Shown in pieces: positions 18,792 to 28,444 of a stretch of 64,000 nucleotides of DNA; positions within the stretch are counted from its first letter, which is position 1; every line of letters starts with the position of its first letter. The position numbers and the translations under genes were made by a program. This DNA is from M3007 sp041392625 (lineage in GTDB: Bacteria > Bacteroidota > Bacteroidia > Chitinophagales > Saprospiraceae), in NCBI GenBank assembly GCA_041392625.1, contig JAWKLR010000016.1, forward strand, positions 1-64,000, in the 5' to 3' direction. Under the pieces are notes generated by a model. It saw nothing but the letters and a program-made list of their open reading frames with translations, was not told where the DNA came from and made no database searches.

Positions 18792-21002
18792 ATGAAAAGT
18801 GTCCTTTGTACTATGAAACTAAATTTATTATCCACCGTCGCCTTTTTGCTCTTGTCCTTTGGCCTTCAGGCTCAAAACCCGGTAAAATGGGCTTTCAGCA
18901 GCAAAGATGCCGGAAATGGCAACGTTGACCTTATTTTCACCGCCACTATTGATGAGGGCTGGACCTGTTACTCGCAATTCCTTGAAAGCGATGATGGTCC
19001 TGTTGCAACTTCACTTACCTATCTTGAAGGCCCACATTTTTCCCTAAAAGGGAAGGCCAAAGAAAGTGGCGATAAGTTTACCAAATTCGATAATGTGTTT
19101 GGAATGAACCTCACCAAATTCAAACACAAAGCCATCTTTACTCAACGGGTGGCTATCTCGGATTACAACACCCCGATTGAAGGTTATCTGACTTTCATGA
19201 CCTGTAACGACGAATCCTGTTTGCCCCCAAAAGATGTGGATTTTAAGTTTGAAATCCCTGCCCCGTCCCAATCATCCGATAAAGCGGCAAACCCCGCTAC
19301 GGATTCCCCGAATAAGCAGGATGCACCCGCTCCAGGAAAAGACGAAACCACTACACCTGAATCCCCTGCTGCAGGCGGAGTAGTTCCGGAAGAAGGAAAT
19401 GGCGCAGCCAACGGAGGCTCCGAAACACCAGTAATTGGTGAAGAGGGCAGCACTGCCGTTGCTCCGACAGATGCCAATTTCATGGGCTTTTTTGACAGTA
19501 AACGCGATATCAACTCCGAAGAATATGTTGCTAACTGCAGCGCTCCGGAAGAAAAACGCAGCTCGCTTTTCTGGATTTTTATTGCCGGGTTTCTCGGCGG
19601 CCTTGTAGCCTTGCTGACACCCTGTGTTTTCCCAATGATTCCGCTCACCGTGAGTTTCTTTACCAAGCGGTCTAAAGACCGGGCATCCGGACTTCGGAAT
19701 GCACTTTGGTATGGATCCAGCATTGTAATCATCTATGTGAGTATTGGTATTTTGCTGACGGCTCTGTTTGGTCCAACCATCCTTAATGAGATGAGTACAG
19801 ACATGTACTTCAACCTCTTGTTTTTTGTTGTCTTTGTTGTTTTTGCACTGTCCTTTTTTGGTCTGTTCGAAATTCAACTGCCCTCTTCCTGGGTAAACAA
19901 GAGCGATAAAATGGCAGACCGTGGTGGCATGCTGGGCATCTTCTTCATGGCCTTTACATTGGCTTTGGTATCCTTTTCTTGTACCGGTCCAATTGTAGGT
20001 ACGCTGTTGGTTGAAACGGCTAAAAACAATTCCGGTGATGCCTTGTTGGGCTTCATTCCGCTCCGACCACTGGTTGGTATGTTCGGATTTGGCTTGGCAC
20101 TGGCCCTTCCATTCGCACTTTTTGCCATGTTCCCGGGCTGGCTCAACAGCCTTCCCCGTTCCGGTGGTTGGATGGACAATGTAAAAATCACCCTGGGTTT
20201 TGTTGAACTTGCCCTTGCATTCAAATTCCTGAGCACTGCTGATATGGTTCGTCACTGGGGTATTCTTAAGTTCGAACTCTTTATCGGAATCTGGCTTGTG
20301 TGTGCCCTTTTACTTGGATTGTACCAGTTGGGTATCCTGAATATGAAAGGAGCGAAGGGCTTCCCCGGTGTAGGCCGCCTCACTGTAGGAATCCTGTCTC
20401 TCGCATTTGCCGGGTACCTGGCAAACGGCTTGATCAAATACCAGTCACTCACCTTGTTGAGTGGAATTGCACCGCCCGTGCACTACAACTTCTTCCGGCC
20501 AATGGATTGTCCACACGGCCTGGATTGCTACCACGACTTCGATGAAGCACTGGCTGTTGCCAAAGAGCAAAACAAGCCTCTGTTTGTTGACTTCACCGGG
20601 TATGGTTGTGTAAACTGCCGTAAAATGGAGGAAACCGTGTGGCACCGCCCGGGTGTAATTGAACACCTCAAAGAAAACTACGTGGTTGCCTCATTGTATG
20701 TTGACGATCAGGAACGCTTGTTCCCGGACAATAAGTTTCACTACCTGCTCGATCCGCACACCGGAGAAAAAATCCGTACCAAAGGAGATAAATGGGCAAA
20801 GTTTGAAATCAACAATTTTGGCCAGTCTTCACAACCACTTTATGTATTGATGCACAACGATGGCAAAACCTTGCTAAGCGCACCTCGCGGATATACGCCT
20901 AAACTTGAGGAGTACAAAGCATTCCTCGACTGTGGATATGATGCATTTGAAAAAGTGCAACAAGAAGGAACTGATAAACCTTTGCTGGGCGACCTGAAAT
21001 AA
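18792..21002 (+). CDS. dsbD: DsbD-like thiol:disulfide interchange protein
   Basis: 736 residues from the ATG at 18792; an ATG at 18813 (MKLNLLSTVAFLLL) is an equally good signal-peptide start. Domain order: signal peptide; DsbD alpha-like periplasmic domain (about 30-160) with the pair C-NDES-C; a Pro/Ala/Glu-rich linker (about 160-240); an eight-helix DsbD beta core with PCVFPMIPLTVSFF and SFSCTGPIVGTLL; and a C-terminal thioredoxin domain with the redox motif CVNC at about 606-609. It carries electrons from cytosolic thioredoxin to periplasmic proteins, for example in cytochrome c maturation or T9SS protein folding. It ends in a strong terminator and is monocistronic. Confidence 0.92.
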   Translation: MKSVLCTMKLNLLSTVAFLLLSFGLQAQNPVKWAFSSKDAGNGNVDLIFTATIDEGWTCYSQFLESDDGPVATSLTYLEGPHFSLKGKAKESGDKFTKFDNVFGMNLTKFKHKAIFTQRVAISDYNTPIEGYLTFMTCNDESCLPPKDVDFKFEIPAPSQSSDKAANPATDSPNKQDAPAPGKDETTTPESPAAGGVVPEEGNGAANGGSETPVIGEEGSTAVAPTDANFMGFFDSKRDINSEEYVANCSAPEEKRSSLFWIFIAGFLGGLVALLTPCVFPMIPLTVSFFTKRSKDRASGLRNALWYGSSIVIIYVSIGILLTALFGPTILNEMSTDMYFNLLFFVVFVVFALSFFGLFEIQLPSSWVNKSDKMADRGGMLGIFFMAFTLALVSFSCTGPIVGTLLVETAKNNSGDALLGFIPLRPLVGMFGFGLALALPFALFAMFPGWLNSLPRSGGWMDNVKITLGFVELALAFKFLSTADMVRHWGILKFELFIGIWLVCALLLGLYQLGILNMKGAKGFPGVGRLTVGILSLAFAGYLANGLIKYQSLTLLSGIAPPVHYNFFRPMDCPHGLDCYHDFDEALAVAKEQNKPLFVDFTGYGCVNCRKMEETVWHRPGVIEHLKENYVVASLYVDDQERLFPDNKFHYLLDPHTGEKIRTKGDKWAKFEINNFGQSSQPLYVLMHNDGKTLLSAPRGYTPKLEEYKAFLDCGYDAFEKVQQEGTDKPLLGDLK

Positions 21003-21033
21003 GTTAGCCCAACAACAACTCGAATATACCATT

Positions 21034-21065
21034 AAAAGCCAGCCCTTGGGGCTGGCTTTTTTTAT
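21034..21065 (+). terminator. Intrinsic terminator of the dsbD gene
   Basis: AAAAGCCAGCCC, loop CTTG shared, then GGGCTGGCTTTTTTTA: a 12-bp stem and T-run 32 nt after the stop. Confidence 0.92.
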
Positions 21066-21157
21066 TTGCCCTGTGGGCTTTTGTTTTCTTATCCAACTGT
21101 TGGACTAATCCTATTTTTTCATCATATTAGCACCTTCATTTATCTAATCCCTTTTTC

Positions 21158-23321
21158 ATGACAAGCTTCACACATCTCGCCAGAGGCATTTTCTGCCTTT
21201 TCTTAGTATTTTCATCTCGTTCTTTACACGCCCAGATCTTTGCGCTTTCACTGGAAGATCGCATAGCGGAAGCAGAGCATATAGTAATTGCCCGGGTGAC
21301 GGACCAGGAATCCTATTGGGACTCCGGACAGAAGAATATCTACACCAGCAACACACTTGAAATCCAGGCCTACCTTAAAGGGTATGCGCCTCAAACTAAT
21401 GTGGTTTTGATTTCAGAAGGTGGAATGATCGACAACAAAATGGAGTCTGTTTCTCCTTCCCTTCAGTTGACCCCAGGCCAACGTTACCTGTTTTTGCTGG
21501 AAGCCGATAACCATAAAATCGACAACAAGCAATACCGGCAAGTACACTCAGAAACCATTCAAGCACGTGCCGTGGCATGTGTTCAGGGGGCCCTGCCCTA
21601 CCACAGCGGAACCTTCCGAGATTTGCTGACAGAACCTCCACTTTCTGAAAGTGCGCTGCTACTGCGCGTACAAGCACAAACCCATGTTCCGGCACGCACT
21701 GCAAGGCAAGCTGTACTTCACCTCCCAAGTGAATCAATCCACCTCGCAAAGGCCAGCCGGTATCCAGGCTACCATTACCTCACTCCAAAACGGAGCCGGG
21801 AGCACAACCACTATTTTCCAGGCCGGAACACACGATACAAACCGGGAAATGATCATCAATGGAAGTGGATTTGGGAGCACGCAGGGTGTAATAAAATTTG
21901 CTGATGCAAATTCGGGAGGTGCTAGTACAATTTCATTGACCGAACCTTCCGATTATATCAGTTGGAACGACAACCAAATTCGAATCAAAATACACAGAAG
22001 AGCAGGAACAGGAGACCTGGAAGTCTGGGATGAGAACAGCAACAACCAACTTGCGACTACGCCCATAACGATCGAATGGGCTGAACTAAATGTTTATTCA
22101 GATTATCGCAGTTTTTCTGAGGTTGTTCGCCAAAATGTTCACTTCATACAGAGAGACCCAACCTGCCATGGGATCATTTTGATTTATGACGACTTTCACG
22201 GGCCAAGTGGCGGGTTTGCCGGCGACATTGATGCTCGTGGAGCATTTGAACGTGCAATTGAAACCTGGCGTTGTGAAACGTTTGTGAACTTAAGCCTTCA
22301 TCCGGGTACAACAGATGTTGGTCTTGGGAATGATGACATTTCCATTGTCATGTATAACCCAGACTTGCCCAATGGCGTACTAGGGCGATGTACCTATTGG
22401 TTTTATGGAGCAGGAAACGGTAGCTGTAATCAATTCAATACCGTATGGTTTCTCAATGAAATGGATGTCCAATTTGCAGAAACCCCAGGTTCTTTATCCT
22501 GGTGTTTCTCCGGCTCCTGCGGCTTTTTTGAATACGATTTTGAGTCCGTAGCCCTGCACGAAGTGGGGCATGGAAATGGCTTGGGGCATGTGATCGATCC
22601 AAACAAAACCATGCACTACGCGGTGTCGAATGGAACGGAGCATCGCACTCTTTCTTCCGAAGAAATTGAAGCCGGAGAATTCCGGCTTAACCTGTCGCAA
22701 TCCTGCTACAGTTCGTTGGGGCTTACTCCGATGACCCTACTCAACTCCAGCAGTTGCCTAATTTCCAACATCATCTGTACTGCCTTGCCTGTTGAACTCC
22801 TGCAATTTCAGGTACAGGCTTCGAATGGAGCCAGTATTTTGAATTGGAGTACTGCCACCGAGCAAAACAACCGGCATTTCATTGTACAGCGCTCTACCGA
22901 CCTCCAGGTTTGGAAAGACATTGGCAATGTGCCCGGACAAGGAAACTCCAACCAACAACTGGATTATTCCTTTATCGACAACACCCCGCAACCCGGAATC
23001 AACTTTTATCGATTGAAACAAGTAGACTGGGATGACACCTTTACATACTCCCCCATTCAGGAGGTTCGATTCAACGAAAAAGGCCAATTTGAGGTGCACC
23101 CCAATCCTGTTCAGGACGGTATTTCCAGAATTCAATTCCCAACAGATGTGGACCCGGAAGATGCAGTAACCGGAAAACTCCTGGATGCAAGCGGAAGGTT
23201 AATCTGGGAAAGACAGTTGCGGAGCCAAGACTTTTTGGATCTCGCCAAACTCCCACAGGGTAGTTACTTCCTACAAATTGTCCAGGAACGAGCAGTTCAA
23301 ACCATCCGACTGATCAATTAG
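21158..23321 (+). pseudogene. Secreted matrixin-like metalloprotease with T9SS tail, frameshifted
   Basis: One gene is split between two frames: 21158-21904 (signal peptide, then an N-terminal domain) and 21651-23321. The frame change must lie between about 21630 and 21760, most likely near 21700 where the second frame begins to read GKLYFTSQVNQ. The shift is one base gained or two lost. The second part holds an IPT/TIG-like domain (INGSGFGSTQGVIKFAD), then a zinc protease domain with HEVGHGNGLGH, the extended matrixin/metzincin motif, and a C-terminal T9SS sorting domain ending TIRLIN after HPNPVQDG. It would be an exported endopeptidase. A sequence error is as likely as a true lesion, since both parts keep intact motifs. 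Confidence 0.8.
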
Positions 23322-23351
23322 TAGCGGTTAACTATTGGCTATTTTTTTCTG

Positions 23352-23435
23352 ACGATTACCCGCCAGGCATGGCAGGGCTACGATTACCCGTCAGGCATGG
23401 CGGGGCAACGATTACCCGCCAGGCATGGCGGGGCT
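23352..23435. repeat. Three tandem 28-bp units, each with a palindromic core
   Basis: Units at 23352-23379, 23380-23407 and 23408-23435 begin ACGATTACCCG and differ at one to three positions. The core CCCGCC-AGGCAT-GGCGGG is an inverted repeat, so each unit can form a hairpin. The array lies between the metalloprotease stop and the LanB-like start. There are no spacers, so it is not a CRISPR array. Confidence 0.9.
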
Positions 23436-23463
23436 ACTACGAATCTTGTGTATCTTGCAGTTC

Positions 23464-25734
23464 ATGCAAGCCCCACAAGTATTCCCATTTGTGCTTCAAC
23501 GCACTGCGTTTTTTGGAGACGATGTTTTATTGTTTCTGGAAACGGATTGGTATACCTGTGAGCGCGAACTGGAGCATGCCACAGCCAGTTTGTTGGAGGC
23601 CCGAAACACCTTGTTGGATATTCTGGATCAGGCATTACTTGACATACCTCCATCAGAGTTGCGCAGCAGGGTGTACAAAACCCGACAACTTTTTCACGAT
23701 AAAAACAAGATAAAGCAGGAAGACAGGGACTCCTTGCCAGAGCCTTTAATTAAGGCTATTCTAGCCTGGGAAAAAGCCCATGTGCAGTTTGAAGGATCAA
23801 GTAAAAAATTGGAAATAACATACCAGAACGAACTGGAACGGTCTTTTACATGTATTCAATCCCACGCACAAAATCCCAAATTGCAACGCGCGCTGCTTTT
23901 TTCATCGCACAGTCTGTTAAAACGCTTGCCGGACCTGGCCCAAAAACCTATTCAGGCATGGAGAAAAAAAGACCGGCAAACCGCACTTGCACTTGCGCAA
24001 TACCTTATCCGTGCGGCTTCCAAAACCTCTCCGCTAAGTTGGTTTACCACCCTTTCCGTTTATGACAAATCCGGACGAAACATCCAGGATAATACCCGTG
24101 TCCGACTTTCGCTTAACGTTGCACTCCTACCCTATTTGTATCATATACTGGACCAGGATGAAGCCTTTTTTAATCGATATCAATTCAGATTAAATCCCTC
24201 TTTTCATAACAAACAGGGCTGGGTGTACTTTGATGGTGAAAACGAAGCCTTTCAGGACATAGATGAATCCCCCTTTTTCAATGCGCTTTCAGACTATCTG
24301 TGCTCATTGCCTGGAAACATCCCGTATTCAGAACTGAGCCAGTGGCTTTCAGAGCAAACAGCAGGAACTCAGGACCAAATCCATGCATTCATACGTTCGC
24401 TTGTTGATCAGGGCTTAATAGAGCCTATACTTCCTGTGAATGGCTTATCTGCGAACTGGCATGCTGACTTGTATATCCATCTGCAAAATGGGCCACTGGC
24501 TTCATCTGTGCAAACCTGTTTGAAATTTCTTGAAGCCGTGTCGAATGGTATAGAAAAGCTCCGTGCATGCCTTGCCCAGGATGGGCTGAAAATACTTGAA
24601 TCTATCCAGCAAGAGGTTCAATCTCTGGCAAGAGCAACCGGAATGGAGGCACCCAACATCCCAAATCATCAACTGGTGTATGAAGATGTTTTTTCTAAAA
24701 TAACAGACTCGAAACTACCCGATCCGGATCAGATTGCAGGCCAGTTAGCAGCCCAACTAAAACTGGAAAAACGGGCTACGAACTCAAGGGCTGCGCATTT
24801 TTTATCCTATGTCCGAACACGCTTGCAAGCACACTCTCGGGTTTCCTGGTTAGAGGCTGCACGCGGGTTTCTTGAAGCAGGAGCCCCAGGTTCTGTGATA
24901 GATGAATTTTCCCATCAGCCTCCCTTATTTCACGGTGCACTTGTGCAAACCTTCAATGATGAGGGTGAAGAAAAATGGGTTTTGAATGCACTGTATCCAG
25001 GGGGAGGAAAGCTTATGCCCGGTGGGCAAGCCAATTGCCTGAGCAAGTGCAGGAAGCTTTGTCAAACTGGAATCCCAATCCAATATTTCCTGTGACCAGC
25101 TTTTCCAATATTAACTTTCAGTTTTGCAGGTGCTGCAATGCACTGGAATTTCCAGGTGCGCGCCCGTATGGCTCTGGTGATTTGAAAATTGGTGATCTGT
25201 TTTTTGAAAACAAGAACGGAACTCCGCAAGTATGCAATGCTTCGGGGACCCAGTGACCTTGAATGATATTTCCTTAGAATCCGTTGACGGCCGCAGTCCG
25301 TTGTTGCGTTTACTGCACGATTCTACAGTTCCTTTTGTTTCGCGGAGCATGTTTTTAGATAAAATCATACCAGTAACCAAAGATAGTGGATGGGAGTATT
25401 TTCCACGGCAGACTAAAGGCAGTGTAGTTGTACAGCGTGCCTGTTGGAAACTCGAAGAAAGCCATTGGAAAAACTGGTTGGAAATGGACGGACTGGATTT
25501 TTCCTACAGCTCGTTCCTCGCTGAGAGCACATGAAATACCCAGCCGATTTTTTGCCCGACTGGGAACTGAAAAGCCTCAGTACTTCAGTTGCTGGACGGT
25601 GTTCTTTTTATGCTTTTATTCCGACAATTATTGAAAAAGGGACGGGCATGCTCCAGATAACAGAATGCCTTCCCGATTTAAAACCGGGAAGGCATGCCTC
25701 AGAGTTAGTCCTGGAATGGAAACCTGATGTATAA
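23464..25734 (+). pseudogene. Lanthipeptide dehydratase LanB-like protein (glutamylation domain), multiply frameshifted
   Basis: The intact lead frame runs 23464-25095 (543 residues). A longer reading from 23425 would translate part of the tandem repeat. It shows the LanB N-terminal family pattern: QAPQVFPFVLQRTAFF at the start and LIRAASKTSPLSWFTTLSVY (about 185), the conserved R-x-x-x-K-TSPxSxFT stretch. Homology continues in other frames: RWASQLPEQVQEALSNW (from about 25017), then GDPVTLNDISLESVDGRSP (from about 25245), AHEIPSRFFARLGTEKPQYF (from about 25520), LLDGVLFMLLFRQLLKKG, and TGMLQITECLPDLKPG to the stop at 25734. At least five shifts are needed; all can be deletions totalling 6 nt. 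LanB enzymes glutamylate Ser/Thr of a precursor peptide using Glu-tRNA. No elimination domain, cyclase or precursor gene is seen nearby. Confidence 0.78.
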
Positions 25735-25745
25735 AAATACTGGCT

Positions 25746-26653
25746 TTAATCGTTTTCTTCAATCGAGTCGAGCAAACGGTTCAGTTCTGCGTCGTTGTTG
25801 AACTTGAGCACGATTTGTCCTTTCCGGATTCATCCCGTTTAAGAATGGTTTTTGTGCCAAAAAAGGCACTAAACTGATCCTGAATGACCCGGAGACTATC
25901 GGGCAAACGCTCATCGGTCTTTGCCTTTTTTGGTCCTTTATCCTGATATTTTGAAATCAGATTTTCTACTGCACGAACGGATAAATCTTCTGCAAGCACC
26001 TGATTCAACAAGGAAATCTGCAGGGAAATATCGGATACACCTGCCAGCGCACGTGCATGCCCCATGCTGATTTTCTTATCCTTAATCGCAACCTGTACAT
26101 CCACCGGTAATTTGAGCAGACGAAGGTAATTGGTGATGGTACTCCGCTGCTTTCCAACGCGCTCTGAAAGGCTCTCGTGGGTGAGGCTGCATTCATCAAT
26201 CAGGCGCTGGTAGGAAATCGCTACTTCCACTGCATTCAGGTCTTCGCGCTGGATGTTTTCAATGAGTGCCATTTCCAGCATTTGCTGGTCATCCGCAATC
26301 CGAACATAAGCAGGCACCTCTGTGAGGCCGGCGCGTTGACTTGCGCGGAAACGGCGTTCCCCGGAAATTAGCTGGTATGCTTTATCGTGCAGACGCCGAA
26401 CGGTCACCGGCTGAATCAGTCCGTGTACTTTTATACTTGCAGACAGTTCCTCCAGGGCGGTTTCATTGAACTCAGTCCGTGGCTGAAACGGGTTTGTTTC
26501 AATTTCCTTTATTGGAATCATTGCGATGGTGCCACTCAGTTCCTTCACCACCGCCTGCGGATTTGACTTGACCGCAGTATTCATTTGGTCCGGATTATTC
26601 AGGAGGGCACGGATGCCTTTTCCAAATTCCGGCTTGCTCGCTTTTTTTGCCAT
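25746..26653 (-). CDS. parB: Chromosome-partitioning protein ParB, C-terminus frameshifted
   Basis: ParB/Spo0J family: the nuclease-like domain has IETNPFQPRTEFNE and SGERRFRASQRAG (the CTPase GERR motif), then a helix-turn-helix that binds parS (LTHESLSERVGKQRSTITNYLRLL, split by polar residues). As read, the frame stops early at 25781 (290 residues, ending TTTQN). One extra base in the CC run at 25819-25820 restores the normal ending GKGQIVLKFNNDAELNRLLD and the stop at 25746, giving about 302 residues. A lost base in a short homopolymer is the simplest explanation. It follows parA by 72 nt in one operon. Confidence 0.9.
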
Positions 26654-26725
26654 ATCGTTTTTTTTCTGGTCCAGGACTTTCCTGGTACGTCAATCCATTG
26701 AGGGCAACGAATGTGCCCTGTAGCA

Positions 26726-27493
26726 TTAGTTTTGGTTGCGCTTCAAAAACTCATCCGCCAGGTTAAAGAAGTTGGTCGCACCTTTAGAGGTTGCATCATA
26801 CAAGGCAACCGGAACGTGCTGCATAGGTGCTTCGGCAACCCGTGAATTGCGGTGAATGATGGTTTCAAAAACATAATCGTTGCTGCTGTTGCGCACCTCT
26901 TCAACAATGGCATTTGCCAAACGCAAACGGCTATCGTACATGGAAATCAACAAACCTTCAACCTGCAAATCGGGGTTGTACCCGTTTTTAACCAGAGTAA
27001 TGGTATTTTTCAATTTTGAAAGCCCTTCAAATGAGAACATTTCACATTGAACCGGGATCAATACTGTATCGGCTGCAACCAGGGAGTTGACAGTAATCAA
27101 TCCCAATGAAGGCAGGCAATCGATGAAAATAAAATCGTAGTCGTTCTTCACCTCTTCGATAAAGCCCTTCATGATAAACTCCCGGTTTTCCCGACCAACC
27201 AATTCCACATCTGCACCAACCAGGTTGATGCTGGAAGGAAGCAAACTGAGGTTGGGGGTATTGGTTTCCATGATTGCTTCGCGCGGATCGGTGCCGTTTA
27301 CCAGACAATCGTACAAACTCAATGTCTCTTCGGAAGTAAGCACACCTACGCCGGAAGATGCATTTGACTGTGGGTCGGCATCAATAAGGAGTACCTTTTT
27401 CTCCAAAATCGCCAGTGAGGCCGCCAGATTGATGGCAGTTGTTGTTTTGCCGACGCCCCCCTTTTGGTTTGCAATCGTTACGACTTTACCCAT
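26726..27493 (-). CDS. parA: Chromosome-partitioning ATPase ParA
   Basis: 255 residues from MGKVVTIANQKGG (27493); two in-frame ATGs just upstream are possible starts. The deviant Walker A KGGVGKTT, Walker A' DADPQ and the switch segment DFIFIDCLPSLG are all present, as in Soj/ParA. It binds DNA as an ATP dimer and is released by ParB at parS, segregating origins. It lies between the UPF0173 gene (54 nt) and parB. No parS-like 16-mer was found in the window. Confidence 0.95.
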   Translation of the reverse strand: MGKVVTIANQKGGVGKTTTAINLAASLAILEKKVLLIDADPQSNASSGVGVLTSEETLSLYDCLVNGTDPREAIMETNTPNLSLLPSSINLVGADVELVGRENREFIMKGFIEEVKNDYDFIFIDCLPSLGLITVNSLVAADTVLIPVQCEMFSFEGLSKLKNTITLVKNGYNPDLQVEGLLISMYDSRLRLANAIVEEVRNSSNDYVFETIIHRNSRVAEAPMQHVPVALYDATSKGATNFFNLADEFLKRNQN

Positions 27494-27547
27494 GTTCATT
27501 ATCATATCTAATGGTTTGTTGATTTATAGGATATCGATTGTTTTCTT

Positions 27548-28231
27548 TTAAAATTCCATGTGGCCACCCACCTTCATAAGGATGAGTTCTTTGCCTTTGC
27601 TTGAAAAAGCGGCTTCGGCTTCCCGATGATTGATTTCGATGAATCCGAATGTATCGTAATGGCAGCCGAGTACCCGGTTGCATTCCACAAATTCTGCAGC
27701 CAATGCCGCATCGTGTGCATCCATTGTAAAATTGGAGCCGATTGGTAAAATAGCCAGATCAAGTGGAGGGCAGGTCATTGGGATGAGTTTCATATCCATG
27801 GTCAAAGCCGTATCTCCGGAAAAATAAACGACTCCATCGGGTGTGTCAAACACAAACCCTGCCGGAGAGCCTGCATAACTTAAGTCCGGAAAACTTGAAC
27901 TGTGGACGGCCTGCACCATTTTTACCCTTCCAAAATCAAAGGTCCACCAACCACCTTTATTCATCGGATGGGTTTTCATGCCTTTTTCAGTGAAGCGTGC
28001 ATGGATTTCCCAAATACCTACTAAAACAGCATCCGGATTGTTTTTGGCAATAATCTCCAAAGCAGCGATGTGGTCGGGATGGCCGTGCGACAAAAAGATG
28101 TAATCGCAGCGGATTCCGGCCGGGTCGATGGATTGTGCCAGCGAGTTTCCGGAGATAAACGGGTCTGTCAGGATACGCTTACCGGAAAACTCCATCAAAA
28201 AACAGGATTGTCCAAAGTATGTTATTTTCAT
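27548..28231 (-). CDS. UPF0173 metal-dependent hydrolase (MBL fold)
   Basis: 227 residues from MKITYFGQSCFL (28231). The metallo-beta-lactamase motif SHGHPDHIAAL supplies the zinc ligands, followed by GDTALTMDMKLI and a late GCHYDTFG with a His ligand. This fits the UPF0173 family, small hydrolases whose physiological substrate is unknown. It heads the operon with parA and parB. A -7 element lies 96 nt upstream. Confidence 0.88.
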   Translation of the reverse strand: MKITYFGQSCFLMEFSGKRILTDPFISGNSLAQSIDPAGIRCDYIFLSHGHPDHIAALEIIAKNNPDAVLVGIWEIHARFTEKGMKTHPMNKGGWWTFDFGRVKMVQAVHSSSFPDLSYAGSPAGFVFDTPDGVVYFSGDTALTMDMKLIPMTCPPLDLAILPIGSNFTMDAHDAALAAEFVECNRVLGCHYDTFGFIEINHREAEAAFSSKGKELILMKVGGHMEF

Positions 28232-28326
28232 AATCAACCGGAATTAATGCAAAAACTGCAGATTTCGTTGCTGCAACTGAATAGCCTGAGGCTTGTTGCA
28301 AAACAGTTTGAGACATGGCTCCTGCG

Positions 28327-28358
28327 CAAAGATAATTGAGTGATTGAATTTTGCTCAA
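28327..28358 (-). promoter_or_regulatory. Promoter of the UPF0173-parA-parB operon
   Basis: On the minus strand, TTG (28356-28358), 21 nt, then TATCTTTG (28327-28334). The spacing is within the known range of 17 to 23 nt. It is about 96 nt before the start at 28231, giving a leader of roughly 85 nt. Confidence 0.65.
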
Positions 28359-28444
28359 CCCGCCACTTTTTAGTTATCCACCAGTTGATGGGGATAACCA
28401 GACAAAAATTGTTGAAAAGATGTTAACAAGAGATCATCTGAAAA

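Noticed and set aside
19272..20255. Long open frame (327 codons) on the minus strand opposite the dsbD gene
   Set aside because: The plus strand encodes a convincing DsbD with all motifs; the minus frame is a shadow created by codon bias and shows low-complexity, Gln/Lys-rich sequence with no family.
21580..21600. Programmed frameshifting at the GGGGG/CCC stretch of the metalloprotease gene
   Set aside because: The homologous second frame has a stop at about 21625, so the change must occur downstream of this stretch; it cannot be the site.
23352..23435. Tandem 28-bp units as a CRISPR array
   Set aside because: Units are directly adjacent without unique spacers, only three copies, and no cas gene is in the window.
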